Origin: an uncultured Dysgonomonas sp.
GTDB taxonomy: Bacteria; Bacteroidota; Bacteroidia; Bacteroidales; Dysgonomonadaceae
NCBI RefSeq assembly: GCF_934668725.1
Contig: NZ_CAKUOF010000029.1
Span: forward strand, 1 to 17,774
DNA length: 17,774 bases
Direction of reading: 5' to 3'
The translations under genes were made by a program, and so were the position numbers. Numbering within the stretch: position 1 is the first letter of the stretch; the number at the start of each line of letters is the position of its first letter. Below the pieces are notes generated by a model. That model was not told where the DNA came from. It saw only the letters and a program-made list of their open reading frames with translations, and searched no databases. Of this stretch, positions 7,729-15,186 are shown piece by piece.

Positions 7729-8574
7729 TTATTCCAGCATCAAATTAAGAACAGGGTGATTTTCTTCGAAAAGAGAAGAATATTCTTCCGTTAATTCATT
7801 GGTGTGAAACCCGAAAAGCAAGCGAGTCAACATATTTATATCCACTTCAATATCCGGATTTGATTGGCAGTGTTTTACATGTCCATCGCTAATTTGATAA
7901 ATCTGATTGTCTACTTTTATTGTGAAATTTTTATCTGTATTTTTTTGTGCGTATAATTCAAGCATAAATAGAGGATCTATAACACAAGACATACCTCTTA
8001 AATTGAATTTGGGAGGTTGTTTGTCCAAGATATATTCTTTGACAATTGTCTCAAGATCATACTCAGATTTTAAAACGCAGAAATCTCTTTGCTGATATTC
8101 TTTATCGAATGCTTTATATATTTCCTCAGAATTGCCTGTATGTTTATCTAAGAAGCTTTTAAAACCTATATCTGTGGAGCTTTCTTCGAATGCCGTTTCG
8201 AATCCGTATTTTTCGTAATACCCGAAAAGCCAGTCTTCGGCAGGAACTAAAATTGAAAGAGGTATATTCCTTTCTTTCATAACAGCAAAAGACTCCTTGA
8301 TTAATTGTCCCATATACCCTTTACCCCTGTATTCGGGTAAAGTGCATAATCCTGCCAGATAATAAAAAGGTATTACTTCACCATAAAAGCGAATAGAATA
8401 GGGTAGCATTTGCAAAGAAGCCACAGCCTTATTGTCGATCCAATATATAAGTGTGTTTTCGTCCCTGTATTGTCGGGAGAAATACAGATTCATATATTCA
8501 TCGGTGTCTTCGAAGCAGGTTTTCCACATCGAACGAACTTCAGCGGCTGTGTTTTTATTTGCAAATTCAATCAT
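7729..8574 (-). CDS. Eis-like GNAT N-acetyltransferase
   Basis: 281-residue protein. The N-terminal GNAT domain carries the acetyl-CoA loop LPEYRGKGYMGQL, with the R-G-K-G-Y-M-G core at 83-89, followed by PLSILVPAEDWLFGYYEKYGFE. The C-terminal part (about 185-281) resembles the sterol-carrier-like tail of Eis-type acetyltransferases (LRGMSCVIDPLFML, then a strand-rich end). It is shorter than classical three-domain Eis proteins (about 400 residues). The substrate is unknown. It lies 33 bases downstream of the DUF2156 gene on the same strand and is probably its operon partner. Confidence 0.82.
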   Translation of the reverse strand: MIEFANKNTAAEVRSMWKTCFEDTDEYMNLYFSRQYRDENTLIYWIDNKAVASLQMLPYSIRFYGEVIPFYYLAGLCTLPEYRGKGYMGQLIKESFAVMKERNIPLSILVPAEDWLFGYYEKYGFETAFEESSTDIGFKSFLDKHTGNSEEIYKAFDKEYQQRDFCVLKSEYDLETIVKEYILDKQPPKFNLRGMSCVIDPLFMLELYAQKNTDKNFTIKVDNQIYQISDGHVKHCQSNPDIEVDINMLTRLLFGFHTNELTEEYSSLFEENHPVLNLMLE

Positions 8575-8607
8575 ATTCTATTTAAGTTGTTTACTGCATT
8601 ATTTTCC

Positions 8608-9501
8608 TCAGCAAGGAACCAATACTCCTTCCTCTAATAAAATATCGGGCTGATACGAAAGCTTAGCTTTTCTCAATGGCTCCAATCCCATATCTTCCTC
8701 ACGATTAATGTATTTGAATTTAGAAGCTTCGTGTTCTATAAATTGTTGATTAATTATGGTGTAAGCTCCGTTAATTTCACCGAAAGCCTTTTCAACATGC
8801 ACTACAAAAGTATCTTCCGTTAACTTTTCGCCTATTGTAAAGGCTATGATTTTTCCGTTGACACGGATAGCTCCTCCTGTCAATTGCAGCTCGTCGAAAT
8901 GCTCTAACATCAATCGGGTTGCAATATAATCATATTGGAGCGATCTGTCTTTATCTTCTTTTATATTTTCCCATTCATCAAGCATATCGGAACATTCGCC
9001 CAGATCTTTTTTGCTTGTTATGGGGAAGTACTGCCAATCGGGATTATCAATCTTAAATCGGTTGATATGGTTGCGTTTGCTTTGAAGCTTTTTACCTGAA
9101 AGAGAAATCAATTTTGATGATAGATAGATATATTCGTCGTTGTTGCGTTCGTGTATATATTTGAACTGATTGGGCATTTTTCTATTGATCATTTCCCACA
9201 TTTCGGCGGTGATGCCCTTCATCTGAAAAGGTCTATTCGAAGCTTTCGCATCTGCCTGTAATATTTGTATAGATTCATTAACAGGCATCGGGCCAATAGG
9301 CATCATATAATATGTCTCACCATCTATTTCCTGAAATTTAAGAAATAAAGTTTTGTGTTGAATGTCGTATTGGGTTTTAAATTTTGAATTCCAAGCAAAC
9401 ATATTCGTAAAACTGAAATCGCATGCACGGAAAGTATTGCCATCCAGACAAGCATCTATTTTAGGCTTATCGGATAGTTCTATAGTTTTAAAATGAATCA
9501 T
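8608..9501 (-). CDS. DUF2156 / lysyl-phosphatidylglycerol-synthase-C-like protein
   Basis: 297-residue soluble protein of the DUF2156 family, related to the catalytic domain of MprF (phosphatidylglycerol lysyltransferase), which has two GNAT-like folds. Visible motifs are KKLQSKRNHINRFK (137-150), where the tRNA/acyl donor region usually lies, GGAIRVNGKIIAFTIGE (209-225), and EEDMGLEPLRKAKLSYQP (268-285), which is diagnostic of the family. It lacks the membrane flippase domain of MprF, so lipid lysylation is not implied. Peptide or small-molecule aminoacylation is equally possible. It is the first gene of a minus-strand pair with the GNAT gene. Confidence 0.82.
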   Translation of the reverse strand: MIHFKTIELSDKPKIDACLDGNTFRACDFSFTNMFAWNSKFKTQYDIQHKTLFLKFQEIDGETYYMMPIGPMPVNESIQILQADAKASNRPFQMKGITAEMWEMINRKMPNQFKYIHERNNDEYIYLSSKLISLSGKKLQSKRNHINRFKIDNPDWQYFPITSKKDLGECSDMLDEWENIKEDKDRSLQYDYIATRLMLEHFDELQLTGGAIRVNGKIIAFTIGEKLTEDTFVVHVEKAFGEINGAYTIINQQFIEHEASKFKYINREEDMGLEPLRKAKLSYQPDILLEEGVLVPC

Positions 9502-9761
9502 AACTGTCTAATTAAACTAGTGTTAAATGTTTATTACTATCCTTTTTATCAAAGTATAGTTGAGTAATATAGCCGATCTGAATAGTAAAAAAGGTCTGAG
9601 ACCTTAGACTATCAAACAATTGATATTCTTGTTCTGTTCATACCTCTACAAAAAGCACGCCGAAAATTTCATCGGACGAAATAACCTTTCAATCTGACAA
9701 TTTTTAAGTATATTTGATTCAATAATTAAGGTGGTAAACCTTACATTTTACGTTAGATTAT
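9502..9761. promoter_or_regulatory. Divergent intergenic region (DUF2156 / SUI1)
   Basis: For the plus-strand SUI1 gene, TTTC (9687-9690), 18 bases and TATATTTG (9709-9716) make a good promoter. Its leader contains a small hairpin, AAGGT (9728-9732) with ACCTT (9738-9742). For the minus-strand operon a weaker TATACTTTG lies at 9558-9550. The palindrome AAGGTCTGAGACCTT lies at 9591-9605. Confidence 0.5.
9587..9605 (-). repeat. Copy of a dispersed GTCnCAGACCTTTTTT mini-hairpin
   Basis: On the minus strand it reads AAGGTC-TCA-GACCTT and then a T-run, a 6-base stem with a 3-base loop. It matches the element after the WalJ-like gene (6279-6294) at 15 of 16 bases and resembles the one after the hydrolase gene (4353-4370). 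As a terminator on this strand it would have no gene to terminate, since the gene to its right runs the other way. Confidence 0.5.
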
Positions 9762-10109
9762 ATGAAAACAAATAATGACTGGAAAGACAGGTTGAATGTA
9801 GTTTATTCGACCAATCCCGATTATAAATATGATTCGGAAGACGAAGAAGAAGTGGCTACTTTACCTAAAGAAAAGCAACTTCTCAGAATAGAACTCGATA
9901 AGAGAAACCGCAAAGGTAAATCGGTAACACTGATTACTAATTTTGTAGGATCGGATGACGATTTGCAGGACTTGGCAAAATCACTTAAAACCCGTTGTGG
10001 GGTGGGAGGTTCTGCCCGTGACGGAGAAATTCTTCTTCAAGGCGATTTCAGAACCAAAGTGTTAGAGTTGTTACAAAAAGACGGATATGCTAAGGCACGA
10101 ATCATCTGA
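9762..10109 (+). CDS. SUI1/eIF1-family translation factor (YciH-like)
   Basis: 115-residue protein. An acidic, probably flexible N-terminus (about 1-40) is followed by a SUI1 domain (about 41-115) with RKGKSVTLITNFVG (50-63), LKTRCGVGGSARDG (75-88) and a KDGYAKARII end. Bacterial homologues (YciH) resemble eukaryotic eIF1, which checks start-codon selection; their bacterial role is not settled. Its last 23 bases overlap the start of the helicase-nuclease gene, so the two are co-transcribed. No Shine-Dalgarno sequence is seen before the ATG. Confidence 0.92.
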   Translation: MKTNNDWKDRLNVVYSTNPDYKYDSEDEEEVATLPKEKQLLRIELDKRNRKGKSVTLITNFVGSDDDLQDLAKSLKTRCGVGGSARDGEILLQGDFRTKVLELLQKDGYAKARII

Positions 10110-13100
10110 TAGTGCAAAACTGACTGTTTACAAAGCTTCTGCCGGATCGGGTAAAACACACCGACTGACGGAGGAGTACCTCTTGTTGCTTTTTTCTTCC
10201 CCTTTTTCCTACAAACATATTCTGGCCGTAACCTTTACCAATAAGGCTACCGAGGAAATGAAAAGCCGTATTATCGAAGAACTGGCAAAACTGGCATCGG
10301 ATAAACCTTCCGATTATGTAAAGACGCTGACCAAAGAATACCGCAAACCCGAAGAGTGGGTGAGGGCTCAGGCTCGAAAGATATTGATTAGTATACTTCA
10401 CGACTATTCGTCTTTTTCGATCAGTACTATCGACAGGTTCTTTCAACAAACCATGCGAGCTTTTACGCGTGAAATAGGTTTGGGGGGAGGGTATAATGTC
10501 GAACTCGATACAGGTAAAGTTCTGGGCGAAGCCATCGACTCGATGCTTTACGATCTGGAACGAGCCGAAAACGAGCAGTTACTCGATTGGCTGATACGTT
10601 TCTCCGAAGAAAAGATAGAAAGTGGCGAAACGTGGAATATCAGAAATGATATCCAATCACTATCCACCGAAATTTTCAAAGAGACCTACAAAGCTTTCAG
10701 CGATCAGATACAAGCAGATATTGCCGATAAAGCCTTATTGGACGATTATAAAAAAACGCTGATAATCTATATTCAGCAATACGAAAAAAGGTCGAAAGAA
10801 ATTGCTGAGAAGGCACTTAATATAATGGTAAGGTTCGACCTTCGCCCTGACGATTTTAAAGGAGGAGCACGATCTACTTTCTTTAGCTTTCAGAAGTGGG
10901 CAACAGGCGAAATAAAAGAACCTACCGATACTTTTCGAAAACTACCCGACGATGTATCGGGTTGGTATACAAAAACTACTCCAGCCGATGTGAAATCTAA
11001 AATAGAAGATGCATTTGGCAATGGCTTGAATGATTGTGTAAATGATATTATTGCTCACTATGATAACTCGATAACCTATCAGACAGCTTATGAGGTAAAC
11101 CGTTACTTTTTCACATTGGGAATATTGGGCGATGTCGATAAAAAAGTAAGGGAATATGCAGCAGAGAATAACGTGATGCTTATTTCGGATACTACCGAAT
11201 TACTCAATAAGATTATCGAAGGAACCGACACCCCGTTTGTATATGAAAAGGTCGGAACCCGAGTAGATCACTATATGATAGATGAGTTTCAGGACACATC
11301 CAATATGCAGTGGAAAAACTTCTTGCCTTTGGTGAGAGACAGTCTTTCTGCCGGAAACAAGAATCTTATTGTAGGAGATGTAAAACAAAGTATCTATCGT
11401 TGGCGTAATTCCGATTGGAAACTATTGGATGAACAGCTCGATATAGATTTTAAAACCAATGGTGTTATCCATAAATCGCTCGATACTAACTGGAGAAGCG
11501 GCGAAAACGTTATCAATTTTAATAATGCTGTTTTCGAAATAGGTTCGAAATTACTGCAAAACCTGTTCAATGAAACTTTGGCAGATATAGCGTATGACGA
11601 GGCTTTAGCTCCTTTGTATACACGTATCGAAAACGCTTATAAAGATTCTTATCAATACCTTCCCGACAAAAAGAAAGGTAATCCGTCGGGACATGTGAAG
11701 GTTCATTTTGTAGATACCGAAGAAAATAGTAACTGGCAGGCTTATGTACTGGATCAGTTGCCACATACGATCGAAGAACTTCAAGATAAAGGATATTCAC
11801 TAAGAGACATTGCAATACTGGTTCGTACCAAAAAAGAAGGAGCGGAGGTGGCAAACCGGCTTTTGGAGTATAAAAATTTACAGAAGCACTCGAAATACAG
11901 ATATGACATTATTTCGGATGAGGCTCTATTCATAAAGAACTCTAAGAGTATAAAGTTAGTTGTTTCGTTATTGAAGTATTTGCGTAACCCATCCGATTTC
12001 ACATTGAGGACATTGGCTATCTACGAATATTTCAAGTTTAAAGATCAGCTTACTCCTGAAGAAACAATATGCACGCACCTTTCTAACTCCGATGATTTTC
12101 CCGAAGAAGTTTCCATCGAATTGAGCAGGATAAAAGAACTTCCCCTCTATGAAATGACCGAAGAAATTTTCGATCTTTTCAAAGAAGCCATGGAAAGTAA
12201 CGAGAATATCTATATACAAGCGTTTATGGATATGGTGCTCGATTTTTCGGTGAAGCATTCGTCCGATCTTGATTCCTTCCTTCAATGGTGGGACGAGAGC
12301 GGACAGGCCAAAACCATATTTACTCCCGATGGGCAGGATGCTATACGAATTATGACTATCCATAAATCGAAAGGATTGGGTTTCGAAGTTGTACTTCTTC
12401 CATTCGGACATTGGGATATAGACCATAAGATGCCTACTATCCTTTGGTGTCAGCCCCGATTCGAGCCATTCAACCGCTTGCAGCTTGTCCCCGTAAAATA
12501 TTCTCAGAAGCTGAAGAATACCATCTTTGCCTATGAGTATTTTGATGAAAAACTGCACGCTTTTATCGATAACTTCAATGTGCTTTATGTAGCCCTTACC
12601 CGTGCTAAGAACGATTTGATTATATTCTCGCCCAAGCCTAAAGAAAAGCAGAAGGGGATTAATTCGATCTCGTCTCTTTTGTGGGCTTGTATTCACGGTG
12701 AAGCAAAACCACAAGAGGGTAAAACCTTTGTTTCGCTGCAAGAATCAATGGATCGACAGTCCGGTTGTTTCGAATTGGGCGAGAGCAAAGGCGATTCCTT
12801 TTCACAAAGAGGATCCGATACTTTATCGGACAATGAAGTCAGTATCGGAGCATTAGCCAGTATATCTTTTGACGACAGGCTGAAATTACGCTTAAACAAC
12901 AAGTACTTCTTTTCCGAAAACGGGCAACGTGAGTATGGTACTCTTATGCACGAGATTGTAAGTAAAGTAACATCGTTGGCAGACTTAGATAAAGTGGTAG
13001 AAACCTATCAATTATCGGGTGAAATAACCGAAGAGGAGAGAACCAAAATAACTCTGCTTTTGAATGACTATTTGTCTAATCCGCAAATCGAACCTTGGTA

Positions 13101-13350
13101 CACCGAAGAATATAAGGTGTTGAATGAGGTCGAAATATTACAACCCAATGGTACATTTATCCGTCCCGACAGGGTCATGATGCGGGCGGGCGAAGTAATA
13201 GTTATAGACTATAAGTTCGGCGAAAAAGAAGAAAAAAAATACCTCAAACAAGTGAAAAACTATATGACCCAGATCAAAAAAATGGGTTATAATAACGTCA
13301 AAGGATTCGTTTGCTATATTACGTTGGGATTGGTGATTGAAGTAGAATAG
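10087..13350 (+). CDS. AddA/RecB-like helicase-nuclease
   Basis: 1087-residue UvrD-superfamily protein for processing double-strand breaks. Helicase motifs: Walker A ASAGSGKT (17-24); Walker B IDEFQDTS (398-405); motif III with VGDVKQSIYRW (429-439); motif IV with NWRS (468-471); HKSKGLGFEV (from 759); and motif VI with YVALTRAK (834-841). The C-terminus has a RecB-family nuclease: GTLMHEIV with His955, then Asp1028 in RPDRVM, and the D-x-K pair Asp1041/Lys1043 in VIDYKFG, followed by QVKNYM. Both activities therefore look intact, as in AddA. No addB-like gene is adjacent. The ATG at 10087 is the only reasonable start and lies inside the SUI1 gene. It adds about ten residues before the usual KLTVYKASAGSGKT beginning. 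Confidence 0.9.
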   Translation: MLRHESSDSAKLTVYKASAGSGKTHRLTEEYLLLLFSSPFSYKHILAVTFTNKATEEMKSRIIEELAKLASDKPSDYVKTLTKEYRKPEEWVRAQARKILISILHDYSSFSISTIDRFFQQTMRAFTREIGLGGGYNVELDTGKVLGEAIDSMLYDLERAENEQLLDWLIRFSEEKIESGETWNIRNDIQSLSTEIFKETYKAFSDQIQADIADKALLDDYKKTLIIYIQQYEKRSKEIAEKALNIMVRFDLRPDDFKGGARSTFFSFQKWATGEIKEPTDTFRKLPDDVSGWYTKTTPADVKSKIEDAFGNGLNDCVNDIIAHYDNSITYQTAYEVNRYFFTLGILGDVDKKVREYAAENNVMLISDTTELLNKIIEGTDTPFVYEKVGTRVDHYMIDEFQDTSNMQWKNFLPLVRDSLSAGNKNLIVGDVKQSIYRWRNSDWKLLDEQLDIDFKTNGVIHKSLDTNWRSGENVINFNNAVFEIGSKLLQNLFNETLADIAYDEALAPLYTRIENAYKDSYQYLPDKKKGNPSGHVKVHFVDTEENSNWQAYVLDQLPHTIEELQDKGYSLRDIAILVRTKKEGAEVANRLLEYKNLQKHSKYRYDIISDEALFIKNSKSIKLVVSLLKYLRNPSDFTLRTLAIYEYFKFKDQLTPEETICTHLSNSDDFPEEVSIELSRIKELPLYEMTEEIFDLFKEAMESNENIYIQAFMDMVLDFSVKHSSDLDSFLQWWDESGQAKTIFTPDGQDAIRIMTIHKSKGLGFEVVLLPFGHWDIDHKMPTILWCQPRFEPFNRLQLVPVKYSQKLKNTIFAYEYFDEKLHAFIDNFNVLYVALTRAKNDLIIFSPKPKEKQKGINSISSLLWACIHGEAKPQEGKTFVSLQESMDRQSGCFELGESKGDSFSQRGSDTLSDNEVSIGALASISFDDRLKLRLNNKYFFSENGQREYGTLMHEIVSKVTSLADLDKVVETYQLSGEITEEERTKITLLLNDYLSNPQIEPWYTEEYKVLNEVEILQPNGTFIRPDRVMMRAGEVIVIDYKFGEKEEKKYLKQVKNYMTQIKKMGYNNVKGFVCYITLGLVIEVE

Positions 13351-13401
13351 TATAATTGTCCCCTATTGATGTATCAGTTTAATTTATTGCTAGGTTTTAT
13401 C

Positions 13402-13470
13402 TTTTGGTAAGAAGGCTGACTATTGAAGACTTTCAATTTTTAACTGAAAAGAGGCTTAACCAAAATAAAT
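13402..13470 (+). other. Structured intergenic segment after the addA-like gene
   Basis: TTTTGGTAAG (13402-13411) can pair with CTTAACCAAAA (13455-13465) with one bulge, enclosing a small hairpin TTGAA-GACT-TTCAA (13433-13446). There is no T-run after it, so it is not a standard terminator. Its edges match those of a second segment at 6297-6352. Confidence 0.35.
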
Positions 13471-13556
13471 AAGTATTTCTGCTATTGTTTCGAAATGTTT
13501 TTGTTAATGAAATGTTATATATATTATCAATTTGTATAAAATAAAGCTATAAATGT

Positions 13557-13586
13557 TTTCAGGATAACACAAATAGGTTAACTTTG
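13557..13586 (+). promoter_or_regulatory. asnA promoter
   Basis: TTTC (13557-13560), 18 bases and TAACTTTG (13579-13586) fit the Bacteroidetes promoter pattern. Transcription would begin about six bases after the box, at or past 13591. An in-frame TTG at 13591 therefore cannot be the start codon, and the ATG at 13627 is favoured. Confidence 0.6.
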
Positions 13587-13626
13587 CCAATTGTTTAATA
13601 AAAAGGAAACACTTAGCTATCTTTAT

Positions 13627-14664
13627 ATGAGTTATTTAATAAAACCGGATCAATATCATGCTTTGCTCGATTTGCAACAAACAGAGTTGGGCATAAAACA
13701 AATAAAAGATTTCTTTCAACAAAATCTTGCATCCGAACTTAGACTTAGAAGAGTTACCGCTCCCTTATTCGTATTAAAGGGAATGGGAATCAACGATGAT
13801 TTGAACGGAGTAGAGCGTGCAGTTACTTTTCCTATCAAAGATATGGGAGATGAGTATGCCGAGATTGTACATTCATTAGCAAAATGGAAACGATTGACTC
13901 TTGCCGATTATGGTATCAATGACGGATATGGAATATATACCGACATGAATGCTATCCGTGCAGATGAAGAATTAGGTAATTTACACTCTCTATATGTAGA
14001 TCAGTGGGATTGGGAAATGGCGATATGCCCTCATAACCGTACTATCGACTTCCTGAAAGGAATCGTAAGACGTATTTATGCAGCATTGGTTCGCACCGAA
14101 TTTTTGGTTTATGAAATGTTTCCTCAGATAAAGCCGATTCTTTCGAATGAAATTAAGTTTATCCATTCCGAAGAACTGTTGCAGCTATATCCTGATCTTA
14201 CCACTAAAGAAAGAGAAGATAAAGTTGCAAAAGAATACGGTGCTGTTTTTATCATAGGCATTGGCGGTGTATTAAGTAACGGAGAGCCACACGACGGGCG
14301 TGCTCCCGATTATGACGATTGGACAACTGTAGGTGAAGACGGATATAAGGGATTAAACGGAGACCTTATTGTTTGGAATCCGGTATTGGGACGTGCTATG
14401 GAATTATCGTCCATGGGTATTCGTGTGAACAAAGAAGTTCTTTTGGAGCAATTAAAAATAAAAGGGCAAGAGTCTAAAAAAGACTTATATTTCCACAAAC
14501 GTTTGATCGAAGGTTCATTACCTTTATCAATAGGAGGAGGTATCGGGCAGTCGCGTCTTTGTATGTTCTTCCTTCGTAAAGGACATATTGGTGAGATACA
14601 AGCAGGTATCTGGCCCGCCGATATGCGTGCTGAAGCACAAAAAATGGGTATGCCATTGATATAA
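13627..14664 (+). CDS. asnA: Aspartate-ammonia ligase (AsnA)
   Basis: Ammonia-dependent asparagine synthetase: aspartate, ATP and NH3 give asparagine, AMP and pyrophosphate. It is a class II aminoacyl-tRNA-synthetase-like fold. From the ATG at 13627 the product has 345 residues and begins MSYLIKPDQYHALLDLQQTE, the usual N-terminus and length for Bacteroides AsnA. Family hallmarks: LRRVTAPLFVLKGMGINDDL, FPIKDMG, VHSLAKWKR, GIYTDMNAIRADEE, LYVDQWDWE, HDGRAPDYDDW, and GGGIGQSRLCMF at 303-314. It has its own promoter and a bidirectional terminator 28 bases after the stop. Confidence 0.97.
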   Translation: MSYLIKPDQYHALLDLQQTELGIKQIKDFFQQNLASELRLRRVTAPLFVLKGMGINDDLNGVERAVTFPIKDMGDEYAEIVHSLAKWKRLTLADYGINDGYGIYTDMNAIRADEELGNLHSLYVDQWDWEMAICPHNRTIDFLKGIVRRIYAALVRTEFLVYEMFPQIKPILSNEIKFIHSEELLQLYPDLTTKEREDKVAKEYGAVFIIGIGGVLSNGEPHDGRAPDYDDWTTVGEDGYKGLNGDLIVWNPVLGRAMELSSMGIRVNKEVLLEQLKIKGQESKKDLYFHKRLIEGSLPLSIGGGIGQSRLCMFFLRKGHIGEIQAGIWPADMRAEAQKMGMPLI

Positions 14665-14691
14665 TAGAATTGATAGCAGTCAATATAAAAT

Positions 14692-14728
14692 AATAACCTC
14701 CCATTGTGAAAACCAGTGGGAGGTTATT
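14692..14728. terminator. Bidirectional terminator between asnA and the GlsB-like gene
   Basis: AATAACCTCCCA (14692-14703) and TGGGAGGTTATT (14717-14728) are perfect complements over 12 bases with a 13-base loop, flanked by A-rich and T-rich runs. It serves asnA and the converging minus-strand gene. Confidence 0.88.
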
Positions 14729-14746
14729 TTATTCTTCGATAATTAT

Positions 14747-14989
14747 TTATTCCCGTTTAAACAAAGATATTATCCAGAGTAGAAGTAGTGCACCTACTGT
14801 CGACATGACCAGATTTCCAATAATACCGTTTGCACTAATGCCCAGAAGAATGAAAAGCCATCCTCCCAATACACCCCCGATGATACCTACAATAAGATTG
14901 ACAAATAAGCCGAATCCTTTTCCTTTAAATATTTTTCCGGCAGCAAATCCGGCTATAATTCCAATGATGATTGACCAGATAAATCCCAT
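14747..14989 (-). CDS. GlsB/YeaQ/YmgE-family small membrane protein
   Basis: 80-residue, glycine-rich protein with three hydrophobic segments (about 4-20, 27-47, 53-75) and a short basic end FKRE. This is the size and pattern of the GlsB/YeaQ/YmgE family, formerly called transglycosylase-associated proteins, often induced by general stress. Recognisable stretches are IIGIIAGFAAGKIFKGKGFG and VGIIGGVLGGWLF. The molecular function is unknown. It is a single gene on the minus strand. I see only an imperfect promoter-like AATATTTG upstream. Confidence 0.88.
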   Translation of the reverse strand: MGFIWSIIIGIIAGFAAGKIFKGKGFGLFVNLIVGIIGGVLGGWLFILLGISANGIIGNLVMSTVGALLLLWIISLFKRE

Positions 14990-15075
14990 ATTATAAATTT
15001 ATTAAATGGTGTATTTCATATATAAACAAATATTAAAGTGATATTGTTTGAATAATAAATGCTGCGTATTTTTTG

Positions 15076-15083
15076 TACCTTTG
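15076..15083 (+). promoter_or_regulatory. -7 box for uvrA
   Basis: TACCTTTG matches TAnnTTTG and is identical to the box before the EamA gene. The nearest TTTG upstream (15047-15050) is 25 bases away, longer than the 18 seen elsewhere in this window. The predicted leader is about 98 bases. Confidence 0.5.
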
Positions 15084-15123
15084 TGCCTCCAAAAAGGCAT
15101 TAGGCTTTTTAATAGATTGAAAC

Positions 15124-15146
15124 TATAGCGGCAGTTTGCCGTTATA
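15124..15146 (+). other. Hairpin in the uvrA leader
   Basis: TATAGCGGCA (15124-15133) pairs with TGCCGTTATA (15137-15146), ten pairs including one G-U, with a GTT loop, 40 bases before the ATG. There is no T-run, so it is not a terminator. It could affect mRNA stability or translation of uvrA. A weaker hairpin, AAAAAG (15091-15096) with CTTTTT (15105-15110), precedes it. Confidence 0.45.
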
Positions 15147-15186
15147 CAGTCAAGCAGATCATTAAACACTGTCATTTACACAATAC

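Noticed and set aside
11968..12741. 257-residue minus-strand frame inside the addA-like gene
   Set aside because: The plus strand carries all helicase motifs through this stretch; the reverse frame has no recognisable domain.
13402..13470. Intrinsic terminator of the addA-like gene
   Set aside because: The pairing is long-range with a bulge and lacks a T-run after the 3' arm, so it is listed only as a structured segment.
14706..14996. 96-residue plus-strand frame opposite the GlsB-like gene
   Set aside because: Antisense shadow of the recognisable membrane protein; its Pro/Ile-rich product is the mirror of the Gly-rich coding strand.
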